Shown here piece by piece: positions 22,912-32,262 of a stretch of 64,000 bases of DNA. The stretch covers positions 124,001-188,000 of the forward strand of contig NW_026570363.1 of assembly GCF_019649055.1 (NCBI RefSeq), given 5' to 3'. The notes under the pieces were generated by a model. That model was not told the origin of the DNA. It made no database searches and was given only the letters and a program-made list of their open reading frames with translations. The first letter of the stretch is position 1. Every line of letters starts with the position of its first letter. The DNA is from Paramacrobiotus metropolitanus (lineage: Eukaryota; Tardigrada; Eutardigrada; Parachela; Macrobiotidae). The position numbers and the translations under genes are program-made.

Positions 22912-25900
22912 ATGCGAGAATTACAGATAACCCGGAAAAGAAGATTACCGGGATTAATGCAAAAGAAAAAGGTGACCTTTGCACCAGATCCAGATGGAGT
23001 GGACTACCCCGAACGAGGCGGTGATACATGGTGCATGTATGAAACGATCCCAAATGATGAATGGGTCACCGAAGAGCTGATGGCAAACTGCATCTTTGTT
23101 GGGCCTAAACGACCTAAAGGTTACGAAACAGTTCAACAGGATGAAGCCAATAAAGGGACTGTCAAAGAAGCAGAGAAAGAGGAACCAGTTCAAGAGATAG
23201 TCGAAGGAAGATCGAACGAAACGGAAGAAAGTTCAAAGTCGGCTTTCGACATTGCACAGATGTTAACGGACAGGGGCGAAATGTGGAAGAAGTTTAAAGA
23301 AGAAGTTGAACGAATATCCAATGAACAGCAAAACCCAGTAACTGAGGCAAAAAACGGGGAAAGGTCACTCGATAACGGTGAGGAATGTCCGCCGGTCGAG
23401 TTGACCGAAAAGCCATTAACGAGCCTTGAAGAAATAAATGAACTGGAAAAGTCAAAATCGGACGAAGAAAGGTCAAACTCCGATCAATCAGAAAGGTCAC
23501 CGACGAGAATTCGGGTAGCAAGGAGTCACCCGAGAGTAGCCGCACGAAACGGGCGAAAGGCAAAAGAAGGGGACAAACCCCTGCTCAAAAATTTGAAAGC
23601 GAAAAAACTTAGCGATTCGCGAGAAAACGAAAGTGACCTTTCATCAGAAGATGAAGGAGTTGATGAGCGCCCACTTGAAAAGGTTGACAAAGGTCAAGCT
23701 ACTGCACAAGAATATGAGAGCAGTAACTCCGACTCCGAGTGGACGAGTTCAAGCGATAACTCAACAACTTCGGAAGATTCAGGTGTAAGTGACCTTTCGG
23801 AGCAAGAGGATTTAATGGACTTGGATGAAGATGACGAAGTAGATGAGGAAAAAGAAAAGGATATTAAAGTCAGAAGGTTGAAAGTGGAGAAAGCTAGAAT
23901 GTCGAAGGACGTGATCAAAGTTTACAGCGATCAGCGAATCAAATTGAAACCGTCAAACTGCACACGTGTAAAGGTCAAGATGGGAAAATATGCACCGGCT
24001 CAAAACAAGCTGATGTTTACACCGGTCCCACAAGTGGAAACTGAAGTGCAACCGTTGGCAGGAGTGACGGACCACAGGGGAAAATACTTCGAAATCGTCA
24101 TTGCCAATCATAGCAGTAAATACCGGATTGTGAAGAAAAATCAGCTTCTTGGCTACGTTGAGCCGTACGAACATATGGAAAATGTAAAGGTCAACGCCGG
24201 GACAGTAAAGAACGTACTCGAGGACCCGGAGGTGGACGACACAACGAAAGCTGAATTGAAAAAGATAATTGAAAACTTGAAATTGGGACCTGACCTTACC
24301 GAAGAGCAGAAGAACGACGTGTATAACGCGTTCTGGGAATTCTGGAAGGTCTTACCCACATCAAAGAAACCATATGGAGATGTGAAAGGGGTCACCCATG
24401 TAATTGATACGGGAGATGCGAAGCCAGTTAAATGTAACCCGGCCAGAACGAGTTGGACAGGCCGCGAGTTTATAACGAAGCATATCGAAGAGATGCTGGC
24501 ACAAGATGTAATTGAACCGTCAGATGCCGAGTGGAGTTTTCCAGTCGTGCTGGCAGTAAAGAAAAATGGCGACGGAACAATGGGGACAAGATTTTGTGTC
24601 AACTATATCATGCTTAACAAGCTAACGAGAAAGAATAATTACCCGTTACCAAATCCGGATGAGTTGCTCGACGCGTGCGCAGGCAACAAATATTACGGAA
24701 AAATGGACTTACAAAGTGGATTCTGGCAGATCCCAATGGATCCAGCGTCAATCAACAAGACGACCTTTGTAACACAAGATGGAATGTACCGATTTAAAAG
24801 AATGCCATTTGGCGTATGCAACGGACCAGCAACGTTTCAATTGTGTATGGATAAAGTACTTTCGAAAGCGAAAAGAAAGGGTTGCGTTTTCGGGTATATC
24901 GACGACGTGATCTTCGCCGGAAAAACTTGGGAAATTTTCATGCAGAATCTGCGAAATGTTTTAATGAGTCTGGTGGAAGCGGGATTCACGATTAAGCCAA
25001 CGAAATGCGAATTTGGAATGAGACAAATGGGATTTCTGGGTCATATACTCAGCGAGGACGGAATTCGTATGGACCCGGAAAAGGTCACCGCGGTCTCCGA
25101 GTTCAAACGGCCTCAGACTGAAAGACAATTAAGGTCATTCCTTGGACTGGCGAACTATTATCGCAAATTCATAATGGGATACGCACAGAAGACTTCCCAC
25201 TTATATGAACTGCTGAGACAAGATAAGCACGTGAAAAAGGACTGGACGGCAGCACATGAAGAAGAGTTCAATAGTTTGAAGAAGTTGTTGTGTGAAGGTC
25301 CAGTACTGGCAAAGTTTGACCCCGCGAAACCGACCGTTATTGAATGCGACGCGAGCAAAGAGGGAATCGGAGCCGTACTGTCACAAGATGGACATCCGAT
25401 CGCGTACGCCAGTCGTGTCCTACATGGAGCGGAGAAGAATTACGGTGTAACAGAATGGGAATGTCTGGCAGTCGTGTTTGCTGTCAGAAAATTCAAGCCG
25501 TACATTGATTATGCTGAATTCACCGTAAGGACGGATCATCAGGCGCTCACCAATTTGTTAAGGTCAGAAACGAATAAAGTTGGAATGAATCCACGTTTGA
25601 CAAGATGGGCAATGGCGTTGCAAGGTCACCAGTTCAAAATTGAATATAAACCGGGAAAGTACTGTGACAATGCGGACGCGTTATCGAGAGCACCGATCGA
25701 AGGGCCAACGTGTCACGAAGAAGAATTTGACGAAATTCCGAATTTCGAGGATTACAAGAAGGAGTTTGATATGAAGGAACCAGCAATTGAAGTTGGACAG
25801 CTATTCCTGCAGATGGTGGAACAGAGGGAGAAACGATTAAAGGTCACTTCAGCTACGGCGAACGAGTCGGCTGAAAACGAAGCAAAAGTGAACCGAGTGA

Positions 25901-28245
25901 GAAGCTGGTTGCCCGCCGTTAGTGACTTAAAGGTCACCGGACTTGACGCGGAATCTCAAATGCAGAATGGAAAGGTCACGGGACTTGATGATAGAGCGGG
26001 GAATAGAGACGACCTTTGGGAAACGGACAAAGTGGCACAAGCGTTGAACGAATGCCCAATCAAACTGTTGAGATTCCCAAAACAGGCGAAAAAGCGATAT
26101 AAACCGTTACCACGATGCAAGGTCATCAAGGATTGGAATGAACTCAGTACAGCGACAGTTCGCATTGTCAACCTGCAAGGTGACGAAGAAGAGGTTGATG
26201 ACTCAAACTTGCAATTGCGGAATAAACAGTTGAAAGATCCCCATCTGGCAATGATCATAGACGAATTGGAACACCTACCAGACGCGGAAACAAGATCGAA
26301 ATTTGAAGTGCATTACCAGTTATGGAATGGTATATTATACCGAGTAAAGGATAAAAATGGGAAACTTGAAAGGTCATATGTTGTACCGTTGTCAATGCGA
26401 AGAGCGATAATCCACGCATTGCACGATGAGAAGGCAGCAGGACATTTAGGATTTGAGAAGACACTGACAGCGATTCGACTCCGATATTACTGGGACAGGA
26501 TGAGTACAGATGTGAAGAATTACATACTCGCCTGTCAAGGATGTCAGTTTCGTAAAACACCGAGGAAATGCCCACCTGGAAAATTGCAAGAGATTAAGGT
26601 TGGACATCCGTTCTTCCGAGTGTACGCTGATCTGAAAGGACCGTTGCTCCCAACGAAGAAACGCGGATACAAATACATAGCGGTATTCATCGATCAACTG
26701 ACGAAATACGTGATTGCAGTACCGATGAAAACGGCGACGGCCAAGGAATTCGCTAAAGTGTTCGTGAAGCACGTGATATTGGTACACGGAGCACCGCACA
26801 TCCTACATACGGATCGCGGACGACACTTTACAGCTGAAGTATTAGCAAAGGTCACCAACGTGTTTAAGATTAAACACACATTTGGAACCGCATATCACCC
26901 AGAAGGTCAAGGCCAAGTTGAAAGACAGATGCAGACGATTGCGGATGGCTTGGCGCAATACCTGAAAGCGGGAAATGAAAGAAAGTTTAACAAGTACCTC
27001 CCATATGTCATTTCAGCGATGAACAGAGTCGTACACGCCACAACGGGATATTCAGCATACTATATGCTACACGGCAGAGAAATGACAATGCCGGAAGATG
27101 TGGTTACGAAAACGAATATACCCGATGATTATGGGACTCCAGACGAATGGGTGGAGACCATGAAGAAGAACTTGACCTTTGCAGAAGAAGTGGCACGGTG
27201 TAATATTAAAGACGCTTATGAGAAGAACGCGGAGATTTACAACAAGAAGAAGTCTGAGCCGAACTTTAAAGTGGGAGATTTTGTATTGATACGGCTACCA
27301 AAGGATACGAAACAAGGGAAAAAAGAAAACCAATCGGACTTTAAGTCGAAATACGATAAAGTTTGGAAGATTCTCAGTTTCCCGCGACCAAACGAAGCCG
27401 AGGTCATTGAACAGAACCCGAAGAAAGAAGCAGACCTAAAAGTAGTCTCCATTGATCGCTTGAAACCATGGCATCCGCCATTACCCGACGAGAAAAATTC
27501 GCAACGAACGTTGAACGAAAAAGAAACGGAAGAAGCCGAGCATGCTTCGAAAAATGGTACCAATCAATTTTTCGAACCACCTCTGCTACCTGAAATGGAG
27601 AATGCTAGTGGAAAAGAAGACGAACCAGAGCGGAGTCCGAAAAATGACTCAGTTACACAACAGAAGCCATTTTTCGAACCACCTCCGCTACCTGAAATGG
27701 GAGAAGGTCAAACGAATGGGTTAAACGGAGATAAACCGAAACAGAAGCGAGGAAGGAAAAGGAAAGAAGACAAAGACTTTGAAACTGCAGTCACAATTAA
27801 GTTGAACGCAGAAGCTGGTAATTTGGCAGAAAGGTCACTGGAAAAAGATACCGAAACGAGTTCCAAAGTACCAGAGCGTTCCTCCAAAAAGGACCTGCAA
27901 CAATCCTTTTTCGAACCACGCACTGCTACCGCAGATAAAGATGACCTTTTGAAACAGCGAACGGACGCTGAGATATCAGAGCGTGACTCGAATTTTTTCG
28001 AACCACGCACTGCTACCGGCAATGAGAATGACCTCATAAAAAAGAGAAAAGAGGAAATAGAGGCGGTCAAATCAAAAGCCGAACAGTTGGACCGTGATAT
28101 AGCGAAAGCAATCGATGAGAGAAAGGTCAAACAGAAGAAAAAGAAACTAACTCCTACAGAATTGCTGACGCAGAAGGGTGAAGTTGAAGATGCCGCCGAC
28201 AAAGAACTTCTTGATAGGATAACTAAAGGACGCAAAAACAAGTAA
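22912..28245 (+). CDS. pol: Pol: reverse transcriptase, RNase H, integrase
   Basis: A 1777-residue uninterrupted ORF. Residues 1-430 are an acidic, serine-rich extension. The RT spans about 500-690, with YIDDV at 662-666. RNase H spans about 800-915, with the first acidic residue in ECDASKEGIG at 813. The integrase zinc domain runs from HDEKAAGH (about 1168) to CQGC (about 1208). The catalytic core has D1240, D1301 and E1337, the D,D-35-E spacing. Integrase C-terminal KVGDFVLIRL is followed by a tail of about 270 residues. The tail carries repeated FFEP(R/P) boxes and a lysine-rich end. All key catalytic residues seen are present, so this ORF looks functional. Expression would need initiation after ORF4 or frameshifting, since the previous ORF ends in another frame. 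Confidence 0.93.
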   Translation: MRELQITRKRRLPGLMQKKKVTFAPDPDGVDYPERGGDTWCMYETIPNDEWVTEELMANCIFVGPKRPKGYETVQQDEANKGTVKEAEKEEPVQEIVEGRSNETEESSKSAFDIAQMLTDRGEMWKKFKEEVERISNEQQNPVTEAKNGERSLDNGEECPPVELTEKPLTSLEEINELEKSKSDEERSNSDQSERSPTRIRVARSHPRVAARNGRKAKEGDKPLLKNLKAKKLSDSRENESDLSSEDEGVDERPLEKVDKGQATAQEYESSNSDSEWTSSSDNSTTSEDSGVSDLSEQEDLMDLDEDDEVDEEKEKDIKVRRLKVEKARMSKDVIKVYSDQRIKLKPSNCTRVKVKMGKYAPAQNKLMFTPVPQVETEVQPLAGVTDHRGKYFEIVIANHSSKYRIVKKNQLLGYVEPYEHMENVKVNAGTVKNVLEDPEVDDTTKAELKKIIENLKLGPDLTEEQKNDVYNAFWEFWKVLPTSKKPYGDVKGVTHVIDTGDAKPVKCNPARTSWTGREFITKHIEEMLAQDVIEPSDAEWSFPVVLAVKKNGDGTMGTRFCVNYIMLNKLTRKNNYPLPNPDELLDACAGNKYYGKMDLQSGFWQIPMDPASINKTTFVTQDGMYRFKRMPFGVCNGPATFQLCMDKVLSKAKRKGCVFGYIDDVIFAGKTWEIFMQNLRNVLMSLVEAGFTIKPTKCEFGMRQMGFLGHILSEDGIRMDPEKVTAVSEFKRPQTERQLRSFLGLANYYRKFIMGYAQKTSHLYELLRQDKHVKKDWTAAHEEEFNSLKKLLCEGPVLAKFDPAKPTVIECDASKEGIGAVLSQDGHPIAYASRVLHGAEKNYGVTEWECLAVVFAVRKFKPYIDYAEFTVRTDHQALTNLLRSETNKVGMNPRLTRWAMALQGHQFKIEYKPGKYCDNADALSRAPIEGPTCHEEEFDEIPNFEDYKKEFDMKEPAIEVGQLFLQMVEQREKRLKVTSATANESAENEAKVNRVRSWLPAVSDLKVTGLDAESQMQNGKVTGLDDRAGNRDDLWETDKVAQALNECPIKLLRFPKQAKKRYKPLPRCKVIKDWNELSTATVRIVNLQGDEEEVDDSNLQLRNKQLKDPHLAMIIDELEHLPDAETRSKFEVHYQLWNGILYRVKDKNGKLERSYVVPLSMRRAIIHALHDEKAAGHLGFEKTLTAIRLRYYWDRMSTDVKNYILACQGCQFRKTPRKCPPGKLQEIKVGHPFFRVYADLKGPLLPTKKRGYKYIAVFIDQLTKYVIAVPMKTATAKEFAKVFVKHVILVHGAPHILHTDRGRHFTAEVLAKVTNVFKIKHTFGTAYHPEGQGQVERQMQTIADGLAQYLKAGNERKFNKYLPYVISAMNRVVHATTGYSAYYMLHGREMTMPEDVVTKTNIPDDYGTPDEWVETMKKNLTFAEEVARCNIKDAYEKNAEIYNKKKSEPNFKVGDFVLIRLPKDTKQGKKENQSDFKSKYDKVWKILSFPRPNEAEVIEQNPKKEADLKVVSIDRLKPWHPPLPDEKNSQRTLNEKETEEAEHASKNGTNQFFEPPLLPEMENASGKEDEPERSPKNDSVTQQKPFFEPPPLPEMGEGQTNGLNGDKPKQKRGRKRKEDKDFETAVTIKLNAEAGNLAERSLEKDTETSSKVPERSSKKDLQQSFFEPRTATADKDDLLKQRTDAEISERDSNFFEPRTATGNENDLIKKRKEEIEAVKSKAEQLDRDIAKAIDERKVKQKKKKLTPTELLTQKGEVEDAADKELLDRITKGRKNK

Positions 28246-28300
28246 CCCACATAAATAAGATTAACGGGCGTTTACGATGTTAAGAACGGGAGTTGGGAAG

Positions 28301-29775
28301 GAGTAAAGGTCATTCGACGCAAACCAGCGATCGTTTTCGTTGCTAGTGGAAAGGTCACCATACTCCGACAAAAAAGACATCAAGTTGAAAGGTCACTAGA
28401 ATCCGACTGCGGTTCAAACAGAAACGTCAAAAGGTCAAGAGAATTTGGAAAACGCGGGAAACAAGAAAGGTCATCAGACTTGGACTGAATCATACGGGAG
28501 AAATGAAAGGTCAATCGAAATGAAAGGTCAAGATACTGCGAATTCAACAGAACAGCGAAAAGGTCACGGGAGGCCGGAATCATCAGAGAGGTCGAAAGGT
28601 CCTCAAAGTAGTCAGAACAGTCATCACAAGGTCATCGAAGACGAAAGGTCATCAAAAACTGTCGTCCAGTTGAAAGGTCATCGGACTCTGAATGAAGCAC
28701 AAAATGAAGTGAATCGTCAATTGAAAGGTCAAAGTGACGGAAGAGGTGCAAACGTCGACTGAAGCAAAACCGGAGCAAGTGAAAGGTCAATCAAAAGGTT
28801 AAGAGACTCTGGCAGAAATCCAAATGGAACAGCCAAAAGGTCACGAAAGATCTGGATCAGCAAAAAGGAAAGGTCATCAGACGAGATTGTGAAGCCAGAT
28901 CACCGAAAACCATAAGGTCAAGTGACCGATGAACCAAAGGTCAAGCGCAAATGAACTCAAAGGTCAAATGTCAAATGAACAAAGTGTCAAGTGAAAGGTC
29001 AAGTGACAGACCAACTGAAAGGTCACGGGACTTTGACAGAAAAAGACGAACAGCCTAAAGGTCAAGAGACGTCTGGAACTGTGGCAGGAGAAATTCAATT
29101 GAAAGGTCAGGAGATTACGGAAAAAGGGGAGAAAGAAAAGGTCATGCTCCCAATGGAAAAGCGGCAGTAGAGGTAGAAGCGGACTCCGCGCGACAGGTGC
29201 TTCAAAAATCGTTGTTTACACCGTAAAAGACGCTTCAACGACGGAGAAACCGAAAGGTCAGGAGACTCCACTGGCGCCCGAGAAAGCGAAAGGTCACGAG
29301 ACTTTGTCTCAAAAAGAGAAGACTGACCAACCGAAATCGGCTCAGTTGGCGATATTGACAATTGATGAGAAACGGAGCCAAGAAACAAACCCAACGGACT
29401 CGGCATCCCCCTAGAAACTGGATACATGCGGTACACCAGCGAAAGACATCCCGGAGTACATACTACCGGAACAAAACAAAAATGCGTGGAGAATGGTCAT
29501 AACTGATGCCATTGGATAATATGACGACGACATGACCTTTTGAGTACAACGCTGTCGACTTCGAACTGGAAGAACTTTGTACTCGAATAATGGCGAAGAG
29601 ATCAGAAACAGTTGAATGTTAATTAATTATCGATGGGGCACTAGAACTGGTGTAAACGTCAAAAACGTGAAAGGTCACCATGTGAGAATGAGCTTAATAA
29701 TGCAGCGTGAAAAGGTCATCACGTTAAAGTACTGAAAAGGTCATCAGAAGCGGTTATGATGGTTAAGTATAAAGG
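28301..29775 (+). repeat. 3' array of AAAGGTCA words
   Basis: About 29 AAGGTCA copies lie in 1.5 kb of non-coding sequence after pol, usually as GAAAGGTCA, with one copy in the opposite orientation. Spacing is irregular. Fragments in the same style as the upstream linkers (KGH, ERS) are readable in short ORFs such as 28445-28762, suggesting decayed coding linker. Confidence 0.85.
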
Positions 29776-29876
29776 TCACGTGACATATTTACTTAAATTG
29801 TATTCGTGTATTGTTTGTTTTCAGCGTTTATAGCACAGAACCGCAAAGGATAAAGAAATCATGTGGAGCATCGATT

Positions 29877-30330
29877 GGGGTTAAAATTGATTCGGTCTAC
29901 AAAGCCGGCCCCAAGGGAGTAGTCACGGCAATCAGCCGGCTCTCCTTCTTAAGCGACTCAGTGTTACAAATCGGCAAGAGAAATTACGGTAATCAAGCCG
30001 GATCTCTTGAATACGAAAGCGGACCACAAGCGGCGAAAAAGAGAAAGATAACAGGTGGAAATATTAATGGGGTAAACTTGATGCGGCAGTCAGCCGGCCT
30101 CATTAGAGTTGCCACGGTAAACTATGCCGGCACTCTCTTTAAGCGATTCAGTGTTAAAATTAAAACGAGAAAAACTACGGTAACCAAGCCGGATTTCTCG
30201 TAGTGATGTTAGCCACAAGCGGCGACCAAGAGTAAAAGATTAAAGGTGGAAATTTCATGGGGTAAACTCAATGCGGTAACTAGCCGGCCCCATTAGAGAT
30301 GCTACGGTAAACTTGCCGGCACTTTGGCCG
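29877..30330 (+). repeat. Imperfect direct repeats with AGCCGGC cores
   Basis: About two and a half copies of a unit of roughly 150-180 bp. Each contains AGCCGGC, a CATTAGAG-like stretch, GCCGGCACT and GTAACCAAGCCGGAT-like words. An ORF across it (29811-30203) has no domain. Confidence 0.6.
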
Positions 30331-31118
30331 CTCGAGGCATACTGAAGTTGGATGTGCGACGCAAAGGTCAAATCAAGTTTTTACCAGGGAGGCAAGCGAA
30401 GAAGTGCTTGAAAGCCGCAGATAATTGGCTAAGTTCCTCCATGACCTTTAATGGAAGTTTGACGAAAAGTCGGATGACCTTTGGGATCATCAATTGCCCA
30501 ACGAGAGTCACCGTAATGGAATGAAAGTCGCATGACCTTTGGGACCATTAACCCAAAACGAGTCGCACATCTCAACGGATCATCTTAACAAAGGATGACC
30601 TTTACTAGGGAGGAAGCGAACTACGCTTGTCTTCATTGACGTCCCTCCATGACCTTTATTGAATCTCATTTTGAAGTCGTACGAATGATACGCACCAGAT
30701 TCCAAAGATTGAAGCAGTATTCCTAAGTCGTACTTGATACGCACCTGATTCTCAAGCGGATTGTGATGGAAAGTCGCATTATGGATGCGCAGGATTGCTC
30801 AACAGAGCGGAATAGGCCAAAGTGCGGAAAACGGTGGACAGGACCTGTGACCTATACGAGTCAGAAATGGAGGATCCTAGTCTACTTTTGATTAATACTT
30901 TTGTTGATCTTTTAACTGTTGATCTGTTTTGTATTAGATTTGATATGGAATAGTATTTTGATACAGATCTCTTTATTCACATTGTGCATTTGGAATTATG
31001 TGATAAATGGAATAAGAGAATTTGATGTTTTCGAGCACGCACAGACACTGGCGACCGTCTTCTCGTGGATTCGGGAGTGTGTCCAGCCTCACAGGAGCTC
31101 GGCATCCCCCCAGAGGCA
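30331..31118 (+). other. 3' untranslated end of the element
   Basis: Five TGACCTT copies between about 30440 and 30660 are oriented opposite to the array just upstream, as in the leader. The remaining 400 bp up to the LTR is AT-rich. I could not identify a clean polypurine tract; the bases before the LTR are CCCCCCAGAGGCA. Confidence 0.5.
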
Positions 31119-31472
31119 TGTGAGACCGGGATCACTAGCGTTCACGTCAGTGGCGCTAGGCGCTACGCCTTTGGATTATGGCCTGTGTTGTGTCTCGCTT
31201 CTGATTGGTTTATGTTTTGTTAGTGGGCGCGGCATAGCACGTGCTGCACAGCGTTGCACGCTGTTGAATGGGCTCCACGCTTTACGATCGAGCTGCGCCG
31301 ATCAGTGTTGATTTTCTGTTGAGCAGATTTGTCAATATTATTAAAAGTCAGCGATTACGGTGCGACGTTTTGTGTTTCCGCATAGTTCGCGAACCATATC
31401 GTTTCGCTCACTCCACAGGATAGATTCCGTTTCTGTCTCCGTCCCTGGATCCATTCTGGATCTAGCATTAGA
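31119..31472 (+). repeat. 3' LTR
   Basis: It has the same length and TGTGAGACCGGG start as the 5' LTR, and its first 309 bp are identical. The first difference is at 31428, and eight differences cluster before the final 17 identical bases. It directly abuts coding-like sequence of the Kv channel. Confidence 0.9.
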
Positions 31473-31951
31473 TGGTGGTGGTGGCGCATTTCCTGGAATC
31501 TAGCGATTGCGATATATCGCCCGTCGAACATGAGCAACATTCAGTTTCCTGCTTGAAGGCGTACCGCAGCTATTTTATTTCTTTGGATATACTGTATTTG
31601 GTCATATTTACTGTGGAATACGTCCTAAAGATATGGGCATGCGCCAAAGACGTGCGTTTTTCTGCTAAGTTTTAAGTCGATTTTGGATGTGGTATGTAGC
31701 AGAAACCTAGAACCATAACTATATACAGTCTACAGAAGCTGTGTATTGAGAAATAGACACACATGACATTGCACACTTTTGGCTTTTGCAGATTTGTCTC
31801 CTAATTACTGTCCTGCGACTGATATGGGGTACTGAACTCAACGAATACGAGTTCGTTGGAATATTTTCTGCTCTCCGTATGCTTCGCGCCTTCCGTACGT
31901 ATGAAACGTTGTAGACTATACTGCTCGAAATTAACTTAAGCCAACTAGGTA

Positions 31952-32262
31952 ATACACGGGGCAAAACTAGACGTGTTGCATCGTTTCCGGCTACTGCTGA
32001 TGTCAGCCAGCTGGGTTTTTACCTGCGGCTTGGCAGTGTTTTATGTACTGCGCTTCTAATAAGATTACGCGTACTTCAGAGAAAATGCAGGTAAACATGT
32101 AACCGTAAGCTTGGTTCAGCTGATACCACATGTATCGTCAATGCCTAACCTTAATAACAGCGCTGTACATAAAACACTGCCAAGCCACAGCGTAAAAGAC
32201 CAGCTGGCTGACATGAACAGTAGCTGGAAACGGTGCAACACGTCTAGATTTGCCACCTGTAT
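31952..32262. mobile_element. About 310-bp foldback MITE in the channel intron
   Basis: The arms at 31952-32070 and 32145-32262 are inverted copies over 80-115 bp. Shared words are CTAGACGTGTTGCA, GTCAGCCAGCTGG and GGCAGTGTTTTATGTAC. It begins four bases after the presumed exon donor. Arms resemble those at 39962-40168 and 9721-9783. Confidence 0.7.

Larger units (their letters stand above)
13339..31472 (+). mobile_element. 18.1-kb Gypsy-type LTR retrotransposon
   Basis: Two 354-bp LTRs of equal length bound an internal region. In order it holds an iMet-tRNA primer site, a 1.46-kb leader, gag, three overlapping ORFs (the third with an aspartic protease), a 1777-residue RT/RNase H/integrase ORF and about 2.9 kb of repeat-rich 3' sequence. 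The order RT, RNase H, integrase places it in the Ty3/Gypsy group. It is about two to three times the usual Gypsy length. Much of the excess is repetitive acidic linker and untranslated sequence filled with AAGGTCA words. I saw no envelope-like ORF. No target-site duplication is evident: AAACTG precedes the 5' LTR and TGGTGGTGG follows the 3' LTR. No clean polypurine tract is seen just before the 3' LTR. Confidence 0.93.

Noticed and set aside
15570-28250. Many minus-strand ORFs opposite gag and pol
   Set aside because: Antisense shadows of charged, codon-biased ORFs; compositionally odd (F/S/L-rich) and without domains.
29811-30203. 130-codon ORF in the element's 3' region as an envelope-like gene
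   Set aside because: It lies on direct AGCCGGC repeats, with no signal peptide, TM segment or Cys pattern.
13339-31472. Calling the 18-kb element an endogenous retrovirus
   Set aside because: No envelope ORF is visible; gene order and domains fit a Gypsy-type LTR retrotransposon.
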